Part shown: piece by piece, positions 4,527 to 7,979 of the stretch
Position numbering within the stretch: the first letter of the stretch is position 1
Layout: every line of letters starts with the position of its first letter
Assembly (NCBI GenBank): GCA_946414625.1
Contig: CAMKPI010000070.1
Location: 1 to 7,979 of the forward strand
Direction of reading: 5' to 3'
Length of the DNA: 7,979 bases
Source: an uncultured Spirochaetaceae bacterium
GTDB taxonomy: Bacteria > Spirochaetota > Spirochaetia > Sphaerochaetales > Sphaerochaetaceae
Program-made: the position numbers and the translations under genes
Notes under the pieces: generated by a model
Databases searched by the model: none
Told to the model about the DNA's origin: nothing
What the model saw: the letters and a program-made list of their open reading frames with translations, nothing else

Positions 4527-4557
4527 AACCCTCGGAGCGATCCGGGGGTTATTCTTT
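4527..4557 (+). terminator. Plus-strand intrinsic terminator beyond permuted intron 1
   Basis: AACCCTCGGA (4527-4536) and TCCGGGGGTT (4541-4550) pair over 10 bp with one U-G wobble around a GCGA tetraloop, followed by ATTCTTT. On the minus strand the wobble becomes an A-C mismatch and no U-tract follows, so it is a plus-strand terminator. It would end RNA from the promoter at 4012-4040, just at the end of the convergent cargo gene. Confidence 0.65.
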
Positions 4558-5631
4558 AAGCTGCGGATGAATCCACAGATCATCTACATAGTCAGAGAGG
4601 GTGATTTCCGGGAAGTTTCCGGCTTTTATCAGATCTATGGCGGATTTCGAGACAACGAAGAACACCACTGTTGTCGTTCCGCCGTCCGTGGTTGACATAA
4701 TGGCGGTATAATTGATCGTGGTATAGGCGTCCGCTCCTTGATTCTGGATCATGTCACAGACGTTGAAATAGTTCTGATTAACGGTGGAGCTACCGGACAA
4801 AATCCAATCAATCTTTACGGTTATATCCAGCGTGGAGCCGAACGCCTCGGCCTTTGAGAGTTTCCCGAATTTCGGCTTCAGATTGTCGGGATTTGCAGTG
4901 TCATATCCCGCGGCGGAGCGTACCGTTTCATAATTCATACCAACAAATCCATACGCGAGAAAAGCATCGTCTTTTGTGGTGCTAAACTTTTTCGATACTT
5001 TTGACAGCACTTCATCGTCAGAAGCGGACGGAGAGGCTGAAAATTCGGTTTCGATCGCGTTATAGATATTCAAAAGAGCATATGCAGAATACTCCTTAAG
5101 TTCAGGCCACTCTTTGATCGCTTGTTCGAAATCACGACGAGCAACCTGACCCGCCGAGCTGACTTTAGGAGGTGCACTTGGTTGAACTGTCATGCCCGCG
5201 AGGACGGAGTTACCGCACCGTTCACAGATTCCGTCCGTACAGGTATGCCCGAGCTTTTCAACCACGGTTGGACTTGACAGGATAAAGCCGCAGGCAGAGC
5301 ATTTCGAGCCTCCGGTATGACCGTCCTTGTCGCAGGTCGGTTCAGCGTCCGGAATGGGAACGGGACTATGGACGTGCTCGGTCTCTTCCGTATTTGCGCG
5401 GATATCTCCGCCGTTCGCGGAGGAAGTGTCGGCTACGGACGGGGAAAAACCGGAAGCTGAAGATGTTGACACCGTGTTTTCGGAAGAATCAGATGAATCG
5501 GAATAGTTGCTTATAGAGGTAGAAGAAACGAAATTGATTATGGAAACAATCGCAACAATCAAGATAACGACAAAAAGCGGATGCCCTATAATTCGGGCGG
5601 CGCGCGATGGCATTGATTTGTTTGGCTTCAT
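4549..5631 (-). CDS. Membrane-anchored zinc-ribbon surface protein, probable lysogenic cargo
   Basis: A 360-residue protein. ATG 5631 (MKPNKSMPSR) follows a GGGGGGAAATA run and is better than the upstream TTG at 5649. A basic start and one membrane span (~15-36, HPLFVVILIVAIVSIINFV) precede a Ser-rich low-complexity stretch (~37-80). A Cys/His module follows: C100, C111, C114, then H129, C131, C136 and C139, in the style of EPTCxxxGxxGxxxCxxCG...GHxC surface repeats of Clostridia. Residues ~165-360 form a soluble domain that I do not recognise. The topology suggests cytoplasmic N-terminus and outside C-terminus. Its place between integrase and repressor, co-oriented with both, is where temperate phages carry genes expressed in the lysogen, such as surface-changing or superinfection-exclusion factors. 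The lower GC of its 5' part hints at separate acquisition. Function unknown. Confidence 0.75.
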   Translation of the reverse strand: MKPNKSMPSRAARIIGHPLFVVILIVAIVSIINFVSSTSISNYSDSSDSSENTVSTSSASGFSPSVADTSSANGGDIRANTEETEHVHSPVPIPDAEPTCDKDGHTGGSKCSACGFILSSPTVVEKLGHTCTDGICERCGNSVLAGMTVQPSAPPKVSSAGQVARRDFEQAIKEWPELKEYSAYALLNIYNAIETEFSASPSASDDEVLSKVSKKFSTTKDDAFLAYGFVGMNYETVRSAAGYDTANPDNLKPKFGKLSKAEAFGSTLDITVKIDWILSGSSTVNQNYFNVCDMIQNQGADAYTTINYTAIMSTTDGGTTTVVFFVVSKSAIDLIKAGNFPEITLSDYVDDLWIHPQLKE

Positions 5632-5707
5632 TATTTCCCCCCACAACAATCTTTATATTCAATTTTATAATAGCACCATACACCGTTTTCTGGTCTGAGA
5701 GTTGCGC

Positions 5708-6109
5708 TTAGACTGAGGACGGTGTTTCTTTTTCCATGCGACGGAGTTCTTCGATCAGGGAGAGGGCAGGATCGACGTCCGGTTTTTCCGGCACTTCTGG
5801 GAGGCGGAGGAGCAGACGGATATTGTTTTGCGTTTCTGGAGAGGCATGATGAAAGGCAATCAAAAGTGTCAAGTCATCAGCCGGGATAGTCCCGCCATTC
5901 TTGCGGACGGATGAGTCATGGTCGAGAAGATAATCCAACGAGACTTTGAAATAATCGGCAATACGAATAAGGGTGTCTATGGGAGGGTTCTTTCTGAAAC
6001 CGCTCTCCCAGTTGCCGACAGAGCCTTGTGCAACCCCTAAAATGTCTGCGAGCTGTTTTTGCGACAGCCCATGTTTGTTCCTTAGTTCAGCAAGACGGTC
6101 AGAAAACAT
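5708..6109 (-). CDS. CI-like XRE-family phage repressor
   Basis: A 133-residue DNA-binding regulator. Residues ~5-60 form an XRE/HTH_3 domain: LAELRNKHGLSQKQLADILG, then recognition helix VAQGSVGNWESG and IDTLIRIADYF, ending in the SLDYLLDHD motif common to Clostridia phage repressors. The C-terminal ~70 residues are helical and acidic, with no S24 protease signature, so RecA-stimulated self-cleavage is not expected; induction would need another trigger. A minus-strand promoter with 17-base spacing (6142-6170) contains an operator, which suggests autoregulation. It diverges from the Cro-like gene at 6278 and is the likely head of a minus-strand lysogeny operon running to the integrase. Confidence 0.85.
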   Translation of the reverse strand: MFSDRLAELRNKHGLSQKQLADILGVAQGSVGNWESGFRKNPPIDTLIRIADYFKVSLDYLLDHDSSVRKNGGTIPADDLTLLIAFHHASPETQNNIRLLLRLPEVPEKPDVDPALSLIEELRRMEKETPSSV

Positions 6110-6141
6110 CTATCATTCCCCCTTTCGTCATTCTGTTAAAA

Positions 6142-6170
6142 ATAATATCACAGAACGTGAGCAAATGCAA
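6142..6170 (-). promoter_or_regulatory. Repressor promoter (minus strand)
   Basis: On the minus strand TTGCAT (6170-6165), a 17-base spacer and TATTAT (6147-6142), preceded by TGA as an extended -10, form a good sigma-A promoter for the CI-like gene. The operator TCACAGAACGTGA (6148-6160) fills most of the spacer, so a bound regulator would block it. Confidence 0.75.
6148..6160. promoter_or_regulatory. Operator O1, TCAC-N5-GTGA
   Basis: TCACAGAACGTGA is an inverted repeat of TCAC half-sites with a five-base centre, in the spacer of the repressor promoter. The same geometry recurs at 6197-6209, so it is probably a dimer site for the CI- or Cro-like protein. Confidence 0.6.
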
Positions 6171-6196
6171 GGAGATTTGTGATAGTTTACAAAAAA

Positions 6197-6209
6197 TCAC
6201 TTTCAGTGA
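6197..6209. promoter_or_regulatory. Operator O2, TCAC-N5-GTGA
   Basis: TCACTTTCAGTGA, extended to AATCAC/GTGATT, has the same half-sites and five-base centre as O1. It lies between the two divergent promoters, just upstream of the plus-strand -35 box, where it could serve cooperative binding or activation. Confidence 0.6.
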
Positions 6210-6217
6210 TTGCAAGC

Positions 6218-6246
6218 TTGACAACGAACACGAAAAGTGATAGAAT
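6218..6246 (+). promoter_or_regulatory. Early (Cro-side) promoter
   Basis: TTGACA (6218-6223), a 17-base spacer and TAGAAT (6241-6246), with TGA as an extended -10, give a near-consensus plus-strand promoter for the Cro-like gene. The operator-like repeats at 6228-6261 cover its spacer, -10 box and start point. Confidence 0.8.
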
Positions 6247-6261
6247 TATCACGAAACGAAA
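6228..6261. promoter_or_regulatory. Operator cluster O3/O4 over the early promoter
   Basis: ACACGAAAAGTGA (6228-6240) and TCACGAAACGAAA (6249-6261) are imperfect versions of TCAC-N5-GTGA. The inner half-sites of the two also form the perfect 16-bp palindrome GTGATAGAATTATCAC (6237-6252) around the -10 box. Occupancy here should shut off early transcription. Confidence 0.55.
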
Positions 6262-6277
6262 TCAAGGAGGGAGCGAT

Positions 6278-6628
6278 ATGATAAGAATCAGAGAGTTTAG
6301 GAAAGCGCTGAATATGACCACGGCTCAACTCGGCAGCCTTGTGGGGGTTGTCCCTTCAGCAATCACAAATTGGGAAACTGGTTTTCGCCGTCCGGATGTT
6401 GATATGCTGGTGAAGCTGGCGCGGGTGCTGGGATGCACTCCGAACGACATTCTCGGGTTTGAGGAAGACAAGCCCGCGCAGGACGAAGTGACGGAGAGGG
6501 AGGTTCCCGCGTGCGTGAGGGCGACGGTCGAAGTTTCCGCGGATCGTTCCGGAAACGCGAACACCGGAAGAACGGACTTCGCGGAGATCGCCAAACGGCG
6601 GGTCGAGGAGGCAGGGAGGACGGTATGA
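6278..6628 (+). CDS. Cro-like XRE-family regulator
   Basis: A 116-residue protein beginning at ATG 6278 after AAGGAGGGAGC. Residues ~2-60 form an XRE helix-turn-helix: IREFRKALNMTTAQLGSLVG, then VVPSAITNWETGFRRPDVDM and LVKLARVLGCTPNDILGFEE. The rest is hydrophilic, with no recognised domain, ending in a basic helix (FAEIAKRRVEEAGR). It faces the CI-like repressor across shared operators and is the first gene of the rightward transcript, so it most likely acts as Cro. Its recognition helix (SAITNWETGFR) is close to that of the repressor (GSVGNWESGFR), which fits binding to the same operators. The next gene overlaps by four bases (ATGA), indicating translational coupling. Confidence 0.82.
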   Translation: MIRIREFRKALNMTTAQLGSLVGVVPSAITNWETGFRRPDVDMLVKLARVLGCTPNDILGFEEDKPAQDEVTEREVPACVRATVEVSADRSGNANTGRTDFAEIAKRRVEEAGRTV

Positions 6629-6819
6629 AGGAAAAGAAAAAGGCCCTCGGGGAGAGGGCGGAGAGCCAGAGCAACAGTCTTATCGATGCGAAGGTCAGAG
6701 AATATCGAGAGGAAAAACGGCGGGATTTCTGGAAGGAAATCGGGAGAAGCGCACTTGCCGCGCTGGTTTCCTCCCTCGCAACAATGCTTGTCCTGTATCT
6801 CACAGGCAACCTGATATAA
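6625..6819 (+). CDS. Small C-tail-anchored membrane protein
   Basis: A 64-residue protein whose ATG overlaps the preceding stop (ATGA), with GGGAGGA just upstream. The first ~40 residues are highly charged (Lys/Glu/Arg) and probably helical or coiled coil. Residues ~40-62 (IGRSALAALVSSLATMLVLY) are one membrane span, leaving four residues outside. No family is recognised. Early-transcript small membrane proteins next to phage switch genes often affect superinfection or host physiology, but nothing here shows which. Its last 20 bases overlap the convergent gene at 6800-7210, which also ends in a membrane span. Confidence 0.7.
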   Translation: MKEKKKALGERAESQSNSLIDAKVREYREEKRRDFWKEIGRSALAALVSSLATMLVLYLTGNLI

Positions 6820-7210
6820 GCCATTTGATAAGAAGCGTCAAAAGGGTTGTTATAACGGAGACGGCGACGGGAGCAAGAACGGAATTTTTGAAGGAACGCC
6901 AAGCCTCCTGCCGCGACAACTCGCCGGTATGATACCCGCGGTGGCGAACAAGGATCTTATGAGGAACAGGACGATCAAGCTCCGGCGAAACGGTGAGAAG
7001 GGAATCGTCCGCAAGATCCCGGATAACTTCGAGAGTCTTCACTTTATCAAAGGGGGAGTAATCCGTGCGCTCTTTTCCGGTATGGTCGGATGCCTGAAAA
7101 ACCGCTTTGGATTCACCGTTGATTTTCCGAACGTCGTATTCGATGGGGTGGGATTCGTCGGGCTGAACCTGCACGAGAATTTTCAGCAGTTTCTTTTCAT
7201 CGCTTGTCAT
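6800..7210 (-). CDS. C-terminally membrane-anchored protein of unknown function
   Basis: A 136-residue protein starting at ATG 7210, behind AAAGGAGG in the leader, in preference to an upstream in-frame start at 7240. Residues 1-~100 are soluble, starting with a helix (MTSDEKKLLKILVQVQ), then mixed strand/helix and KILVRHRGYHTGELSRQEAW, a pattern seen at the end of winged-helix-like or toxin-accessory proteins. Residues ~110-133 (SVLAPVAVSVITTLLTLLIK) span the membrane. From memory it resembles unnamed proteins of Firmicutes mobile elements ending FxxSVxxPxxVSxxTTLLTL. It has its own promoter (7239-7267) against the direction of its neighbours, which suggests expression in the lysogen, perhaps for exclusion or defence (inference). 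Confidence 0.72.
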   Translation of the reverse strand: MTSDEKKLLKILVQVQPDESHPIEYDVRKINGESKAVFQASDHTGKERTDYSPFDKVKTLEVIRDLADDSLLTVSPELDRPVPHKILVRHRGYHTGELSRQEAWRSFKNSVLAPVAVSVITTLLTLLIKWLISGCL

Positions 7211-7238
7211 GAAGAAAACCTCCTTTCGGTTTTTCCTC

Positions 7239-7267
7239 ATGATAGCACGGATCAGAGTTTAAGTCAA
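7239..7267 (-). promoter_or_regulatory. Promoter of the 6800-7210 gene
   Basis: On the minus strand TTGACT (7267-7262), a 17-base spacer and TATCAT (7244-7239), preceded by TGC as an extended -10, make a good sigma-A promoter. Transcription would start near 7232, leaving a ~20-base leader with AAAGGAGG. The -35 box abuts the ribosome site of the divergent regulator gene at 7278, so the two genes could influence each other. Confidence 0.72.
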
Positions 7268-7277
7268 GGAGGACGGT

Positions 7278-7484
7278 ATGACAAGAATGGATCTTATCAG
7301 AAAAAGAAAAGACTGCGGCAGGACGCAGAGCGAGGTCGCGGAAGGCTGCGGGATGTCTCGACAGTACTACTCCTTCATTGAGAGCGGGAAGCGCAACATT
7401 TCAGTCAAGGCGGCAAAGAAGCTCGCGGCCTATTACGGCTTCGACTGGAAGGAGCTGTTCGAGGAAGAAGAAAAAAGCCCGTGA
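7278..7484 (+). CDS. Small XRE-family regulator
   Basis: A 68-residue, single-domain helix-turn-helix protein: MDLIRKRKDCGRTQSEVAEG, then recognition helix SRQYYSFIESGKRNISVKAA and KKLAAYYGFDWKELF, ending in an acidic tail. AAGGAGGA precedes the ATG. The pattern is of the SinR/immR type, binding DNA as a dimer. It diverges from the membrane-protein gene at 7210, and its translation-start region overlaps that gene's promoter, so local control is plausible. No plus-strand promoter of its own is obvious. Its stop codon lies in the loop of a minus-strand terminator hairpin that serves the converging permuted intron. Confidence 0.82.
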   Translation: MTRMDLIRKRKDCGRTQSEVAEGCGMSRQYYSFIESGKRNISVKAAKKLAAYYGFDWKELFEEEEKSP

Positions 7485-7490
7485 GGGCTT
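7471..7490 (-). terminator. Minus-strand intrinsic terminator after permuted intron 2
   Basis: On the minus strand AAGCCC-TCAC-GGGCTT is followed directly by TTTTC, a compact terminator with U-tract. On the plus strand no T-run follows. It lies ~50 bases after the P3' strand of intron 2, leaving room for its P8 strand, and shows that this element is transcribed on the minus strand. Confidence 0.75.
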
Positions 7491-7677
7491 CGGAGGTTTG
7501 CCGGATATGTTCCAGCGGTCCGGATACGGCGGCGGGACGGCGGGCGTTCGTGGGGTCTCCCCTATGCGTTACACCTTCCGGGAATGGCAGTTCCCGGCTT
7601 GGCTCGGCGTGATCCGCGAGGGACTTTCACCGAATTAACCCGCTGTGTCGATCCGCATTACTGCGGAAGGCGGCGAT

Positions 7678-7971
7678 TTAAGGTTCACCGTAAAGGTCTG
7701 TCGCAAGTTTGGATTGGCGAGAAAGAGAAGCGTAATCCTCAAGACTCATGCCAATGCCGGTAAAGATGTCGCGCATAGTCAAGTTCTCCTTCTCAATCTG
7801 GCTGATCTGGTTTTCATTATCGCGGGTCATGGAGATCATTTGGTCGTCGGGCATTCTTTCGAAGGGAAGGTCACAGTCGGCGATGATGGACGCACTTGCG
7901 GAGACCGCATCCGCTCTGTTATCGTCGGGCTTTTTATCCCGGCTTCTGCACGTTGCCGCGCAGGTCAGCAT
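7678..7971 (-). CDS. Exonic open frame of permuted intron 2 (possible circRNA-encoded small protein)
   Basis: The unspliced frame starts in P7' (MLTCAATC, as in copy 1) and stops shortly after the 5' splice site (LYGEP, stop). The part likely to matter lies in the exon: MPDDQMISMTRDNENQ, then a charged helix QIEKENLTMRDIFTGIGMSL and EDYASLSRQSKLATDLYG. It matches the copy 1 peptide at the MPD start, the L-T-x-x-D-[IL]-F-x-G core, the L-x-x-Y segment and the LYG end. AAGGAG lies nine bases before an in-frame ATG (TMRDIF), a possible internal start. After circularisation the frame would run on through ITERMRSPQ... before a stop. No family is recognised, and translation is unproven. Confidence 0.4.
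   Translation of the reverse strand: MLTCAATCRSRDKKPDDNRADAVSASASIIADCDLPFERMPDDQMISMTRDNENQISQIEKENLTMRDIFTGIGMSLEDYASLSRQSKLATDLYGEP
7687..7922 (-). other. Predicted circular exon of permuted intron 2
   Basis: Using the same splice sites as copy 1 (after the G at 7923; the U at 7687 in the P1 U-G pair), splicing would give a ~236-nt circle, nine bases shorter than copy 1. Conserved edges are ACGGU at the 5' splice site and UAACA just inside the 3' splice site. The interior is much less similar to copy 1 in DNA than the intron is, yet the encoded peptide remains alignable. Confidence 0.7.
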
Positions 7972-7979
7972 ATGTCTTC
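7923..7979 (-). repeat. 57-base exact repeat of 3' intron half (matches 4452-4508)
   Basis: All 57 bases match 4452-4508. The block runs from J8/7 to the predicted 3' splice site. The match ends at the last base of the window, while in copy 1 the next bases begin P8. Confidence 0.95.

Larger units (their letters stand above)
7538..7979 (-). ncRNA. Circularly permuted group I intron, copy 2 (P8 3' strand beyond window)
   Basis: This has the same order and elements as copy 1. J8/7 AAGACA (7978-7973), P7' UAUGC (7972-7968) and P9 with GCAA loop (7963-7946) precede the exon. P1 (7690-7685, 7676-7671), P2 with GUAA loop (7666-7653), P3 to P6a, P7 GCAUA (7567-7563), P7.1 (7562-7552) and P3' (7544-7540) follow it. 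Differences from copy 1 support the fold: P5 GUCU/AGAU becomes GUCC/GGAU, the P6a stem CCGGAAC/GUUCCGG becomes CCGGGAA/UUCCCGG, and the P2 loop changes within the GNRA class. The P8 5' strand must lie in the ~45 bases before the terminator; its partner is outside the window. The window ends exactly where the two copies stop matching, a likely assembly break at a repeat. Confidence 0.87.

Noticed and set aside
4527..4557. Terminator for the minus-strand cargo gene
   Set aside because: On the minus strand the hairpin has an A-C mismatch and is followed by GAAGAAAAG, not a U-tract.
4050..7979. Transposon, IS or diversity-generating retroelement explanation for the two repeats
   Set aside because: There is no transposase, TnpB or reverse transcriptase. 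Repeat limits coincide with ribozyme helices, and no target duplications or adenine-specific variation pattern are visible.

Overview
The window reads as a piece of a temperate phage (or prophage) of a fairly GC-rich Firmicute, probably a gut-type Clostridia. Grounds: almost every gene has a strong AAGGAGG-type ribosome site, promoters are TTGACA/TATAAT-like, the small late-gene proteins (CD1375-like, two holin-like, M23 endolysin with an SLH-like tail) are of the kind seen in Clostridia prophages, and there are three XRE regulators plus a tyrosine integrase. No host gene is seen.

Layout. 1-107: a perfect 46-bp inverted repeat at the window edge, probably a fold-back artefact. 48-2611 (+): end of the late region and lysis cassette, i.e. 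the tail end of a structural-region protein, a CD1375-like small protein, coiled-coil and membrane proteins, an M23 endolysin and two holin candidates, packed with short or overlapping junctions. 2612-2908: bidirectional terminator and likely attP, with five direct repeats CGTGTCAYAT. 2860-3948 (-): integrase. 4050-4518 (-): a group I intron in circularly permuted order. 4549-5631 (-): membrane-anchored zinc-ribbon surface protein, a likely lysogenic-conversion cargo. 5708-6109 (-) and 6278-6628 (+): divergent CI-like and Cro-like regulators around a switch with repeated operators. 6625-7484: a small tail-anchored protein, a convergent membrane protein and a third XRE regulator. 7538-7979 (-): a second copy of the permuted intron, cut by the window end.

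The main discovery is the pair of circularly permuted group I introns. On the minus strand the 3' part of the catalytic core (P8 3' strand, J8/7 AAGACA, P7' UAUGC, P9 with a GCAA tetraloop) comes first. A 236-245 nt exon follows, then the 5' part (P1 with the U-G splice-site wobble, P2 with a GNRA loop, P3, P4-P6, P7, a P7.1 hairpin, P3', P8 5' strand). Splicing of this order should release the exon as a circular RNA, as in engineered permuted intron-exon constructs. The two intron bodies are nearly identical, and their few differences sit in loops or are compensatory. The two exons have diverged strongly in DNA but still encode recognisably related short proteins.

Working together: the CI-like promoter probably transcribes repressor, cargo, permuted intron 1 and integrase as one minus-strand operon, so a self-splicing circle-forming RNA would sit between cargo and integrase. 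A strong promoter and a terminator on the opposite strand bracket intron 1 and could make an antisense RNA. Intron 2 is followed by its own minus-strand terminator. Lysis genes, attP and integrase are contiguous, which fits the circular or packaged phage form better than an integrated prophage.
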